This document shows positions 19,371-31,370 of a stretch of DNA of 64,000 bases, in pieces. The stretch lies in contig NC_064675.1 of assembly GCF_023278565.1 (NCBI RefSeq), positions 434,001 through 498,000 on the forward strand, given 5' to 3'. This DNA comes from Colletotrichum lupini. Lineage: Eukaryota; Ascomycota; Sordariomycetes; Glomerellales; Glomerellaceae. How positions within the stretch are numbered: the first letter of the stretch is position 1; every line of letters begins with the position of its first letter. A program made the position numbers and the translations under genes. The notes under the pieces are model-generated. The model had not been told where the DNA came from and did not search any database. It saw only the letters and a program-made list of their open reading frames with translations.

Positions 19371-20420
19371 ATGTCAAAGCAGCTGCTCGACCGGCTCGCA
19401 GGCCGCCGAACACACCGCAAGTCGAGAAACGGCTGCAGCGGCTGTAAGAAACGCCACATCAAATGTGACGAGACTCGACCGGAATGCCGGAACTGCATCA
19501 TGGCGGAGCGAGTATGCTCCTACTTGAAAACGGAGCCAAACGACAGCTCCTCAGCCGGATCCTCCACAGCAGCTATCGTCTGCACCGGCATTGCAACACC
19601 CAGAGGAATCAGCGCTGACCGGTGTTTGGCTATTCCCAAAGACCCCGGAGAAGTGTACTCACGTACCGGGCAGACTTTTACAGCGAGCCACATGGCTTTC
19701 CTTCACTATGCCCAGTCAAACATGTTAGAGTTCATGGCCCTGACCGGGAACATACGGCCTCTTATCGACACTGCGATTGAACACTCCCTGACGGCCCCGT
19801 ATCTTCTGGACCAACTCCTCGGGCTATCATCACTTCATCTGTCAACGCAGAATGGGCCCAAGGCGTCCACGTACTTCCACCAAGCCACAGAGTTACAGAC
19901 ACGAGCTTTGGGTTTCTTCAACCAAACAAAAGAGCACATATCGGACACGACATACATCCCGACTTTCGTATTTGCGTCTCTTTTGGGCATACATGTTCTT
20001 TACGAAACGCTCCAATGGCACTGTGGCTCTCTCGCAGACTTCATCGATGCCTTTGTCAATTACTCGCGTCATCATCGAGGGGTACGATCCGTTACCGGGA
20101 AATACTGGGAAGAGATACTGCAATCTGACTTGAAGCCGCTCTTGTTCATCGTGGACGTCATGAATAAGGAGCCAGTCAAGACTCCAGGTCCGGAAACGAA
20201 GCAGCTGAAAGAATTCTTGGCAAGTGTCTCAACACCTTCTGCGTCGACAAATGTTTGTATCACGGCCCTAGAGAAGCTTCAATGGGTTGTCGACCTAGCT
20301 GGAGGGCAACCGTCAAAGTTCGAAGTCGGTGTTCACGCGGTTATGGCCTGGCCCCTATGCATCCCGGACGAGTATATCGAAGCACTGCACCAGCATCAAC
20401 CGGAGGCTTTCGTCGTCTGA
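19371..20420 (+). CDS. Zn2Cys6 binuclear-cluster transcription factor
   Basis: From Met at 19371 the frame encodes 349 residues without introns. An in-frame Met at 19323 adds 16 hydrophobic residues and is less likely. The zinc cluster is complete: Cys22, 25, 32, 39, 42 and 49 in the spacing CX2CX6CX6CX2CX6C, preceded by the basic stretch RRTHRKSRNG. The rest of the protein matches the layout of the short Upc2/sterol-uptake-control-like fungal regulators, with an acidic-helical middle region (about residues 100-250) but no full fungal_trans domain that I can identify. It should act in the nucleus on CGG-type sites. Its targets are unknown. A RIP-degraded retrotransposon begins 282 bp after its stop codon. 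Confidence 0.88.
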   Translation: MSKQLLDRLAGRRTHRKSRNGCSGCKKRHIKCDETRPECRNCIMAERVCSYLKTEPNDSSSAGSSTAAIVCTGIATPRGISADRCLAIPKDPGEVYSRTGQTFTASHMAFLHYAQSNMLEFMALTGNIRPLIDTAIEHSLTAPYLLDQLLGLSSLHLSTQNGPKASTYFHQATELQTRALGFFNQTKEHISDTTYIPTFVFASLLGIHVLYETLQWHCGSLADFIDAFVNYSRHHRGVRSVTGKYWEEILQSDLKPLLFIVDVMNKEPVKTPGPETKQLKEFLASVSTPSASTNVCITALEKLQWVVDLAGGQPSKFEVGVHAVMAWPLCIPDEYIEALHQHQPEAFVV

Positions 20421-20697
20421 GCCTATTACGCTGCGATAATACATAGGTACCGGCGGTTCTGGGCATTCGGTGGTTCTGGCGCACCCATAGTCCATTTGAT
20501 ATCGAATAGTGTCGGGTCCTTCTGGCAAGATGTCCTGGCTTGGCCATTACAGGTTTTAATTGAAAGTTGAACCCTTGACTGCATGTTTATCGAGCCCTTC
20601 TACCCAAGACTCTATACCCTTGAGAAATATCCCTTCTCCCACATGTCAATCACCGCCGGCAAGCCGTGATGATCGTCATAATGCAATCTGTTAGTAA

Positions 20698-20702
20698 CTT
20701 CA
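20698..20702. repeat. Target-site duplication, left (CTTCA)
   Basis: CTTCA directly precedes the left LTR and is repeated directly after the right LTR at 27739-27743. A 5-bp duplication is normal for LTR-retrotransposon integration. Confidence 0.9.
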
Positions 20703-20907
20703 TGTTGGTATCCCTATTACAGGGTAGTTGGTTCGAACCGTAGTTAACGAAGAGATTAATTAAACTATATAAATATCTACGTAGTAGGTATAAAAAAGAG
20801 GTTCTAACCGTAGGTTAGGCTGGCTATAATAATCGTAAATAGGGCCCCTAATTAGCCCCTACGTAGTCGGCTATATGCCGCGGTTAAATTAAACTTCTAA
20901 TTTAATA
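20703..20907 (-). repeat. Left LTR (3' LTR of the element), 205 bp
   Basis: It starts TGTTGGTATCC and aligns without gaps to the right LTR with 25 differences, all transitions. Its outer third keeps the C/G bases, while its inner part carries the T/A bases. The original termini were TG...CA; here the inner CA has become TA. Confidence 0.92.
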
Positions 20908-20911
20908 CTAA

Positions 20912-20927
20912 CTTTCTCTTTTTTTTA
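20912..20927 (-). other. Candidate polypurine tract next to the 3' LTR
   Basis: The plus strand reads CTTTCTCTTTTTTTTA, which is a polypurine run on the element's coding strand. It lies immediately internal to the left LTR, where plus-strand priming would occur. Its position agrees with the orientation deduced from the RNase H remains. Confidence 0.5.
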
Positions 20928-21289
20928 TTAATTTAACCGCTATAGTTAGAGGTATAATTTAACCTCGGGCCCGTTTACTAAGTCGTTTCTTTTTCCCCCT
21001 TTCTTTTACTTTTTTTATATAATTTATCCCTCTATTTATATAATAACTTTTCCGTTACTTACGAATTACTCTAATCCCTTATTTAGTACTACTTTTATAA
21101 AAGCGTTTACGAAGTTATTTTTATTATTAATCTAACGGATCTTAAGTATCTCGCGCTTTTTATACGATTACCTAAGGGCTATAATATTAATTATAAGCCT
21201 CTTTTCTTTTATCGTTCTTAATTTAACGAAGTATTTATATAATAAGTAGGAATTAATATAAATAACCGTTACAATAAGTAAAAGGCTAA

Positions 21290-21740
21290 TTCGATTAGTA
21301 ATTTTCCTTAGCGTTATTAAAATCGCATAAGAGAGGTTAACGCCGTTAACTATACTATAGACCTCTAATACTAATATACTTCTCGTTACTTATTTACTTT
21401 TAATTAACAAGTAATAAATTATATTACTATATATAATAAATTCGCTCTCGCCTATATTCTTATTAACTAGGATAATAATATACCCTAATTACGAAATAAG
21501 GTCGTTATTATTTATAAATAACTTATTAATAAAGACGTAGAGCTTATTAGTCATAAAGTTAATTAGGTAGTAAACGAGACCTCGATCGAGATTTATTTAT
21601 TACTACTTAAGCCGCTTATTAAGTACTTCGACGTTTTATTTAGTTAGATCTATAGCTTATACTACTTTAGTATAGTTAAAAGTCGCTTTAGGCTAATAAA
21701 TACTTATAATATATACCCCTCGCGCAAGCTTAGCTTTATA
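21290..21740 (-). pseudogene. Decayed Copia RNase H region of the polyprotein
   Basis: One minus-strand frame shows the ordered blocks ARGVYIISIY*PKATFNY, NVEVLNKRLK, RGLVYYLINF, LYVFINKLFI, NNNDLISQLGYIIILVNK and VTRSILVLEVYSIV. Conserved Asp and Ala positions have become Asn, Ile or stop, as G-to-A changes on this strand would cause. Several stops replace Gln or Trp codons. The matching family is the RNase H that ends fungal Ty1/Copia-like polyproteins. It is non-functional. Confidence 0.82.
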
Positions 21741-24700
21741 CTACTTTTTAATATTAATTACGTTCGGATCGATAAGGTTAATCTTCTTACCTTACCCCTT
21801 TTATTAAAAGACGACGTTTTCCTTTTTAATTATAAAAATCCTATTATTAAATATTAGGGGGGTATTTATTATAAGGACCTCTTTTAGCTTTATTATAAAG
21901 CCCGCTTTTTAGAGCTCTTTATTCTCTTTTTTTATAAAGTTAATATTAAATAGGCTTAATATATCGTCGGTCTATATTCTAACAATTTTAAATTAGTCGC
22001 TTTTATACTCTATAACTAGTAAGTACGGGTCGTACGTAGAGGTAATTATTAATAATTAATTAATATAAAAATCGTAATAAGTAGCTTACTAATAGGTGCC
22101 CGATTTTATGAGCCTATATAGTGGCTTAAGTACTTTAATAATCGTACTTTCTAAGTACTTACTAGCTATTTCCTTTAGTAAATAGGCTAGGATTTTTTTT
22201 ATAAGCCCTATGGCCGATTAGGTATAGGCCTAAGTAATATCACGGCTCTAAATCTCGTATCCCTTTTTCTATAGTAATACTATTAATACTATTATTAATC
22301 GTTAGTTATAACGCTATATAGTAGGCAATTATATAAGTAGCGTTACCTTTTCGACGTCGCTATACTCCTAAATTACGTATTTAGACTTCTCGTACGGCTA
22401 GGGTATTCTTTTCCTTTTAATCTCACGAACTATTCGTAATTTAAATATACGGAGGTTTATATGTTTTTTTAAGTTATATAGGATAAATCGATAGACCCCT
22501 CGATTACGAAGAGTATTTACTTTAATAAGATCTAATCCCTTATACGGCTTTTTAATAGTTATAATTACGCCTTCTTTATATAGTTTAATTACTAGCTCGA
22601 AATTAGCTTTCTCTTTTACTATATAAAAAGTATTAATTACCTCGTCGCTAGTAATAAATTACTACGTTAAGGCTTATTATTATAGTTTTTTACGACGTCT
22701 TATTAATAATATTAGTGCCCTTTTAGTAATTTCCTCTTCCTCGTTATTTATTAATACTACTACGACGATTTTATTAAGGATAATTTCCTATGCCTCTACC
22801 GCGGGTTATATAGTTTCCCCTAGCTCTTCTTTTTTTTATAAGTTAGAAATTACCTCGTTAGGATCTATATAGTACGGTTTAACTACTATAATTAATACTT
22901 CGAGTAACTAATTACGATCTCTTATGACTATATAAGAGCGCTCGTTAACGGAAATTAACTTATATAACCTAGCCTACTATTAGGTAATTTTGTGCTATAC
23001 TTATATATCTAAATTTAGCGATATATTTAAATTATCCCCTATGTTAGGCCTATTATATATAGTAATTACCTCGTTAACTTACTTTTTTATATTTACTTTG
23101 CGCAGTGCTTACATTACTTTTTTAATTATTTAGGCTCGTTAGCTTATACTTAGTAATAGTAGCGAGGCTAAAGTCGTTCTTAGATATACTCTAAATACTA
23201 ATAGTATTAATATAAGTCCGTTAGGCCTTATAGTATTATTATAGTATTTGAGTACTATTTAGAGGTATTCGTCGTCGGTAAAATCCGGATTTTCTTTTTT
23301 AATAATTCTAAACGCCCTTTTTAATTATTAATATACCCTTTTTACTTTTTTAATACTATAGTACGCTTTAACGGGTACGACTTTTAGCTATATACTATAG
23401 GCCGTCGCATTATCCCTAAATTCTACTAATTTAAAGCTAGTACTAGCGTCGGTTCTAATACCGTCTAGCGGTCCCTAGTATATATCGATCTAGCTTTTTC
23501 GCAAGGCTACCCATACTATCTTTATTTATAAATCCTAAAAGAATTACCCTACTTAAAAAGATATAGCTACGTTAATTATATATAGTACTAGCTAACTATT
23601 TAAATAGAAGATATTAATAACGATTTCTTAATTAAAATTAAGCTTATTACGCAATTTAAACTTAAATCTGCGTAGGCTCTGCGTATTTATTTAATATTAA
23701 TAATATACTTTCGTTAACTACTCTAGCGCCCCTATTTTAATATTATTATTACTTAATTACTTTAAGAGGTTATATAGCCTCGTAACTAACGGGTACCTAA
23801 ATCTTTAGTATAATCTTCTAAGCTCACTTTCCGTTAAGTAATTAATTAACTTCGTATTATTAATAAGCTTTATAAACGTATACCCCTATTATCGTTCGAC
23901 TATCTTAAAGTACTTATCGCTAAAAATTCTATTCCTCGTATTATTAAATATAATACTTAGTTAATTTATATTTTTTAAATATAAGAGAAATAGGGTATTA
24001 ACGGGTAAAATATAAAAAGTTATCGTTCCGAAGTATATCTTTACTTTTACTATACTTAGGGTAACGATTTCCTTACTTAGGCCGAAACTAATCCTTATAA
24101 TACCTATTATTAATATATTAAATATTACTAGCGCGATCTTTTATAGCGCTTAGAATTGCCCTTTTCTTTTAGTTAACTATTATAATACCTTAGTATTTAG
24201 GATAATCCTATAAAAATCGTCTAGGCCGTACCTTTTACTTATATAGAATGCCTATATAAGCTTAGTATTTAAGGGATCTAAGTAATATAAAAAGGACCCC
24301 TCTAGCTACCCCTAGATTTGCTTAGTACTATATTCCTTTTTTTTAAATATTAAAAGAGATAGCGTCTTCTCCTTAATCGTTAAGAAAATAGACTTCGGCC
24401 TTATTAAATTTACCCTTTTAGCTACCTTTATATCCGTTATTTAAAGGACCTTCTCTTATTATCCGTAAATAAAAGCCTACTTATTAAGAACTTTTATTAC
24501 TTTTTATTTATTTAGCCTCGTATATTCTCCGGAGGCTAACGGAGTAAAAAAAGAGTAGTTAATATTATTAATTTCGTTATAATTTAATTTGTTAATATAG
24601 GGGGTAAGATCTTTTTTATTTTCTAAATCTCTTATAAAGAGTATATACTTTAGGCCGCTATTTTAGCTACCGTCACTAGGTTCTATACCCCCGGATTTAC

Positions 24701-27533
24701 CCTTATATATAACGAGGAATTAGTTAAACTGATAAGGGCTAGTTTTACTATTTACTACCCTCGACTTTTTATATTATTCATACGATTTAGTACGCTCTTT
24801 CTTAGAATAGTTACTTAATTAATATCTATCCTTTTTATAAATATAGTATTATTTTTTTTATTACCCTGCCCGTGAGTTAAATCTCGGCCTATTTAATAAA
24901 TCTAAGCCTCTTTATTAATAATTATTATATTTAGCCTCTTTTCTTTTTTTATTATACGTTCGATCGACTTAATATTATTAATAAGGGCCGTTATATACTT
25001 AAAAGTAGGTTTAGTATAGTATTCTTATTTTAATATTAAAACTAGATCTTAGCCTCGAGTAGAGCGTTTTATAGTTTTTAGGTACTTAGTATAGGGTTAT
25101 TTTTATTTTTAGTATATGCTAGATTGCGGTATAAAAATATCTAACTTTCTACTCGTTTATCCCCTTATTTAGCTAGGTTTTTATTAGCTTATTAATTCGA
25201 TTAATAAGCTCTTTAAGGATCTCTATTCGTAATTTACCTTCTATTATCCTAGCTATAAATATAAAAAAAATCGCTCGTAGCTTAAATAAGAGCTCTAGGT
25301 TCTTGTTATAAGTCTTAAAGCAGCTTCGGATTACGTTAATTATACTAAGAAAGTCGTTTTAATTAAGATTACGCACCGCTTCGTAATAATAATTAGAGGC
25401 TTTACTTATAAATACGATATTAATTACTAAATAGTATTAGTATTCCCTAATTCTAATTTTTTTATAGTAATTATAAAATATCGTTAGGGTTTTTTATAAG
25501 ACCTTATACTTCCCCCTAGAGTATAATTTCTTTTTTAGAAAGATCTTTTTAAGGTTTATAAATTACCTTATATTCGCTACTAGATTTTTAATATTTATAT
25601 ACGATCCCTACGTCGCTACGTATTACTAATAACTTTAGGTCGTTTACCTCTTTTTTTATTAGCTAATCGGTACCGAATTTCATATTAATAATAGTAACGA
25701 GTTATAGATTAAAATAAGTAAAATTATTAATTATCGTACTTTTAGTACTATATTTTGCCCCGGTATATCTTTTTACGATAATAGATTTCTGTTAGTAATT
25801 ATAAAGAGGAAATCTAAGTCGTTTACCCTTTTTCTAAATTCGTTAAAGCGATTATATACTCTATCGACCTATACTTAGTTCTATAGTACGAATTCCTCTT
25901 TTATAATAATTATTATTAATATTTCGTATAGCTCTTACGATTATAATTACGTTAGTAATACCCCTCGCTTATAAAGGAATTTATTAACTATTTTTATAAT
26001 TCCTAGGCTTATACTCGCGAACTATTCGTTTAGTTAGTAACTAAAGTCGTCTATAATTTCGTAAAATAGGGGTTACCCCTATAGCCCCTTTTTTTTATAA
26101 ACCTTAGTTAAATAGATTAATACCGCGTTAATTTACTTATTATTAAGCTAATCTGCAATTTTATATATTTACGTCCCTTAATAGTCCGGGTTAATATTTA
26201 CTTACTTATAAAGGATTAGGATTCTATTTAGGATCGGGTTTTATCCTCTTTTTCTTTACCCTAACTTACTAAGGGTCGTGCTCTAGCTTATACCCGTATT
26301 AGTAGTCGCTAGCGTATTTAATTTTAATAAGGATATATTTAATCTACGCACTAATTATAATAAATCCGTACTTTTATTACCTAACGAATTTATTAAGGTT
26401 TAGGAAATTCCCACTTCCTCTCGCTATCTCGTTACTACTCTCGTTTTTACTATTTTTAATAATTACTACTACCCTTTTAAATCGCTAGTTATCGTACTTA
26501 CTAAGATCCTCCTTTTTATTTAGTAAAAAAAGGTAGGTTTTAGTAGTTCTTTTTAATAATAATAGTAATAAACGTTTATATTACTATAAAAAAATATAAT
26601 AATTAGTCTCGGGATCTTTATTAATTACTAATTTTTATTATCCCGTATATTTCTAGCTTTTTAAGCCTCGTACTCTTTATAATTTTTAAATAGCTTTTTT
26701 AATTAATTTTTTAAAATTAATAATCTCGTACCAGGAGCTAGTATATAAAAAAAGCCTTTTAGCGGCCCTCTAGAGGATTCTTTTTTTTTTTTTTTTAAAT
26801 CCTTATCTTTTTAGCCTTTTTTTAAGCTAATAATAATTTTAATAAGAGGTTATAGGACTACTTTAGGGTAGCTACTTTTTTTTTAAATTAATCTCTAAGA
26901 TCCGTAATACTCTTAGCTTAATATTATTAAGACCTCTAAATCCCCTCTTCTCTTATTAAACCGTCCCCTATATTATATTCTTAAGTAATACCTAGGGGGT
27001 AGTTAAGGGAACTACGAAGAGGTTATTTAAATTATAAACTTAAGGTCGTACTTATAAGATCTTTATAATAATAAACTTTCTTATATACTATAAATCTCTT
27101 AGCTTAATAACTTTTATAAAGTTACTTTTATTACTAAATAAAAATATTTACGTTTAAAAATCTCTTTTTTTAATCGCATAGTGCTTTTTTATACTATACT
27201 TTTATTAATTTAACTAGTTAATTTCTAATCGTAGGCCGGCTATAAAAAAGTCGTTTAATAAAAAAGCTACTTAGGGCGATAGTAAAAGGCTAATTACTTA
27301 AGCAGTTCTATTAATTAACATAGTTTAATATAATAAACGTCGACCTCTTATAAATAATAAAAAGCTACGATTACTTAATCCCGTACGGTATTTAAGAATC
27401 GCCTCTTTTTTTATTTATTTTTATAAAGTTAATTAGTACGAATCTCTTATCCCGTGCGGTATTAAGAAGTCGTCTCTTTTATATAATAAAATACCTTACT
27501 AATTTATAATAATAGAATTTAATTACTAATTAG

Positions 27534-27738
27534 TATTAGTATCCTTATTATAAAGTAATTAGTTCGAACCGTAGTTAACGAAGAGATTAATTAAACTATA
27601 TAAATATTTGCGTAGTAGGTATAAAAAAGAGGTTCTAACCGTAGGTTAGGCTGGCTACGATAATCGTAAATAGGGCCCCTAATTGGCCCCTGCGCAGTCG
27701 GCTGTATGCCGCGGTCGAATTGGACTTCCAATCCGACA
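27534..27738 (-). repeat. Right LTR (5' LTR of the element), 205 bp
   Basis: It ends CCAATCCGACA, keeping the canonical terminal CA, while its inner start has changed from TGTTGG to TATTAG. The pattern mirrors the left LTR: the outer part is clean and the inner part is mutated. Confidence 0.92.
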
Positions 27739-27743
27739 CTTCA
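27739..27743. repeat. Target-site duplication, right (CTTCA)
   Basis: This is the second copy of the 5-bp CTTCA duplication that flanks the retrotransposon. Confidence 0.9.
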
Positions 27744-29301
27744 AGGTAAGTTAGCAACGGACCGGAGGCTATTCACCCGCAAGACCATCCCACCGGGCCG
27801 ATTACCTAGCGTAAGCTCCGCTCCCGACTCAGGCCCCCGCCCCAGACAGATGGTACGAGTCCCTCTCCGGAGAAGAGGCATAGATCCATGATCATCCGGG
27901 CTGCGTAAGCCATGCGACGCTATTATGTGACTTTTCGGTGTACATGTTGCGACCCGAAGTGGAAGTTGGAGTTGTGCTGCAGCGAGGCTTATATGCAGTA
28001 ACTCATAATGTTGATCGAGATGTTGTCTCTGGACTTCCTGCCTGGCCTCAGTATTAGCTATGTGTTGTTCTTCGGATTCTTAAAGTCTCTGTGTAGGTGG
28101 CTACATGCAATAACACCTTATGTGATGCATAGGATCGACGTGTCGGTCGATTATGTTCATCCTGTCGATGGGTCCCATCTCACCTGAAGGAGAGTTATCG
28201 AGGCGGAATCAACCGTCTCAAGGAAACTCTGAGCGAAATCAGTTCGATGCTTCCAGATTCATCTGAAGTGAACATGGATCCACTGCTCTCCCCTTACGAG
28301 TAGCTCGCATCTCACTTGAGATCAGTAAGGTTCGCAACAACTATTCTAACCATGACTCAGTAATGCCGGAGAGGGATGCCATTTTCAAGTGCGGCATTAT
28401 TCGAAGGGAACAAAGTCTTTAGCAAGGTTATCTGTCCAAGAGCTGGAAACGTGGTCTCCATGGGATGAACAAAATTTAATCAATTAAGTGAAATTAATTA
28501 CTTTCAACTGAATCGAGGTCTTAGCCCAGGCTGTACGACATCAAGCCTTCCTTCCCTCCAAATGTCAAGTTAATCTAGTATCATTCGGTTTTAGAGGAAA
28601 CAGTTAGTTCACCAATTTCACAGACGCAAGCAGTCGGGGAAGCCATGCGTGTCTCCAGCCAGCAACTGAGTCAAGTCACGTCACTCAAGCACGTTAGCAC
28701 ACAACTAGGAGACCCGCAGAGCCCGTTTCTAGAACATCTCTCACCCACGCGCTTGGATCAAAGATCCCTCAAACCCAGGCGCGAAGCTTAAATATTGGGG
28801 ATCTCAAAGGGGGACGATCCTCACCCTTCTCACCCTTTTGGGCCCAAAACGCGGGCAGCGAAAGCTTAGCACGCCCGCATTGGGAAATTCTGGTCCCTCG
28901 ACCCAAACGACCGGGACCACCATACGAACAACCACCAAAGGGGGAGTCATGTTTCTAAGAGGTGGAACACGCTATCGACAGCTTCACATTGCGCGAAAAT
29001 GCTGACGAGGCTGTTTCATGTACCCTGAGCACTGCCGTCGGCGGTGCCGTTTTACACAGAAACAGTAGAAACATGCGTAGAAACGAGCTAAACCAACAGC
29101 TGGTCTATTGCTTGAGATCGTGAGAGCGAGAAGACTACTTAAGCACGACAAGAGTCCATGTATGAAGTGCTCTTTTCTTCATCAATCGCATCAATCATTG
29201 TATACAGTCCTGGTAGGCTAAAGCCACTCACTCACTCACTGATCACCACTCTCGCTCTAAAAATCAACCTACTTTCAAGAACAACTCCCGCATCCTTCAT
29301 C
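27744..29301. other. Non-coding spacer right of the retrotransposon
   Basis: Base composition returns abruptly to normal after the right LTR. No supported gene is seen. The right end contains the promoter and CA-rich leader of the six-cysteine secreted protein. Confidence 0.5.
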
Positions 29302-29688
29302 ATGAAGTTCACAACCACCCTCGCAGCCATCGCCGCAATCGCTCTCTCAGTGTAAGCCAGACTACGCACCCACCCACCAAACAACATATCACCCTGAACC
29401 CTCACAACTGACATCACTCTCTCCCTCCACAGCAACGCAGCAGACCGCGTCCAATGCGCCGGCACAGTCGACACGGCCCCCAACAAAGGCCGCTACGAGC
29501 CCTCCGGCTCCCTGACCGCCAACCTCACCCAGGTCGCCTGCAAGAGCGGCACCATTGACGGCGCGCTAAAGGGCAACCAAAAGTGCTGCATCTCCAACGA
29601 TAAGGCAGCGTTCGGGTCGGCGTGTGGCAAGGCCGTCTTCCCGACCCAGTTCAAGACTGGGTTCAAGGCTACGTTCCAGCCTTGCTGA
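29302..29688 (+). CDS. Small secreted cysteine-rich protein (six Cys)
   Basis: Exons 29302-29351 and 29433-29688 give 101 residues. The 81-bp intron has a GTAAGC donor and a CTGAC branch site, and splits the signal peptide. The N-terminus MKFTTTLAAIAAIALSVNAA is a secretion signal with probable cleavage after NAA. The mature part has six cysteines at 25, 53, 68, 69, 81 and 101, one pair being adjacent and one at the very C-terminus, so three disulfides are possible. The single CC pair and short length exclude a normal hydrophobin, which has eight Cys with two CC pairs. The family is not recognised. It could be an effector or antimicrobial-like protein acting outside the cell. Confidence 0.82.
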
Positions 29689-31370
29689 GCGATATTGTCT
29701 AGTCGGTTTTTTGGGTTGCGTGGGAGGTTGGTTTGGGCAAGGAATTTTGTGTTTTATGATAGCGAAGCGAATTATGTATTCAAAGAGTCGGATAAGGGAT
29801 AAGAAATCAGCATTGTGTTGCTTTCATTGCAGCTGGGAACCCCGTGGATACTCGAGTTTGGTGCTTGCCTTTGAGGTTGGATGTCGACAGCTATTCGTAC
29901 TTCCTCCAGGACGCACACGTCTACATGTTACATGAGAGCCATGGTTTCTGCAATCGTGGAGCCGAAAAGTCCTAGACTATACCCTACGCCCATAATTTCG
30001 ACCAGCAGGCCGTGGACGGTATCACGCCTACAGCCAACTCGTGAGCGGAGGTGGTTGAATCAAGAATACTAGCACCGCCAAAACCACATCTTGTTACCCT
30101 TGACGGGCAAATCCTCGCACGCCAAGTATTTAGGTACTAGGTAGGTGGAAGTACACAAGCAAGCAATCGAGTTCACATTGGAAAAGAAATCAGGGTGGGC
30201 TTCGTCTCGCATCTCAGTCCTTTTGATTGTATTTTTTTCCCCTACTAATCCCATCTTGATGGGTTCGTTTTCAAGCCTGACCCTGCCGGTATATCTAGAT
30301 CCTGCGCCACCCTGCTTTTCCGTCGCATATCCAATTGAGAAGCGGAATAAGATGGCATGGCGCGAACCTCAATATCAACTCGGTATCTTCATCCATACAA
30401 TCCCCCATCCGTCCACCCTATCCAAGATACCGGGTTTCCTGCGCAGGGAAAGCTGATGGACCACGTGACCAACCTCGTTCGATGTCCTACCCCGGTATTT
30501 TGCTACACGAAAATTACCAGAAAAGCCCTCCAACTATGTCAACCCTTAAGTCGATCGACGATGACATGATTAATAAGGCTGTGCTGGGAACACTAGCCTC
30601 AACCGCCCAACAATGCTTCAGCATACCTGAGACGTGGCAGTGCCGCGGTAGGGACTAGTGAAGCGAATTGCCAATGTGCCATTCAAGCCGGAGGAGGTTG
30701 ACCGGGAGCCAATACTTGACTTTCAGGTTCGAGCTGGCACATCGCATCCGCAAAAGAAGTGGAAAGAAAAAAGAACAAACGCCGCCCCCCATCCCAATCC
30801 AATCCAAGATCACACAACTCCGATCCAAACAGGCTTCTTCCTGCGATGAAGACTCCCTGAGACGTGACAGGCACCAAGTCTCTGAGGGACTTGTTCGATG
30901 CAGAATGACCAGCCCGGGTGCGGGGTGGATGACCTTTCGTGTTCACTCGATGTAGCTTGGGAAACAGGCAAACTTTTTGATGTACAGTATTCGTCGCTGC
31001 GTCGTATTCTGATGAAAGAATGATCGGGTCGCTTGACAGCGTCAACGTAAACAATGGCGGCGTTGTAGAATGCCGTGCTTTGAAATATGCTTCCCAGCCG
31101 GGAACACGTCGTAACGTCATTTAGAAACTTTTGGCTTTTCCCACAAAAGCGTCGGGTATTTTGGTTGTCGGTTCCATGTATCGTAATTTTCTCGTTCTTC
31201 GGCCTCCAGCCCCTTTTTGCGTCCCGTCGATATCTGCAACCTCGTCCATCAGTGTGCCCTCTAGCAACAGAACGTAGTCGCCGGTAACTTCCAGCTTATC
31301 TCTCCCTCTCTCGTCCAATGAGATCAGTTGACCGTTATTGGCATCCCACAAAACCTCGTACATCAACACC
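29689..31370. other. Convergent spacer
   Basis: A 1.7-kb stretch between the secreted-protein gene (+) and the 3' end of the C2H2 regulator (-). Only short open frames without recognisable domains occur. The 3' untranslated regions of both neighbours must lie here. Confidence 0.5.

Larger units (their letters stand above)
20703..27738 (-). mobile_element. Copia-type LTR retrotransposon, RIP-degraded
   Basis: The element spans 7036 bp between CTTCA duplications, with two 205-bp LTRs (20703-20907 and 27534-27738). The interior is extremely AT-rich and full of TA dinucleotides. No open frame of 60 codons survives, as expected after repeat-induced point mutation. On the minus strand, remains of the Copia polyprotein can be read near the left LTR, in the order QPKATFNYTKV, LNKRLK, LYVFINKLFINNNDLISQLG and VTRSILVLEVYSIVNGVNLS. 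These match the RNase H end of fungal Copia polyproteins. This places the 3' end at the left, so transcription ran right to left. A pyrimidine run just inside the left LTR would be the polypurine tract on the minus strand. The copy cannot be autonomous. The gag, integrase and RT parts could not be read by eye. Confidence 0.93.

Noticed and set aside
20730..20741. GTTCGAACC inside the LTR, considered as a tRNA T-arm
   Set aside because: It occurs at the same place in both LTRs, with no matching D-arm, anticodon arm or acceptor stem around it.
20908..27533. AT-rich interior considered as a centromere-like or mitochondrial-derived segment
   Set aside because: Bounding LTRs, the 5-bp target duplication and RNase H remains show it is a RIP-degraded retrotransposon.
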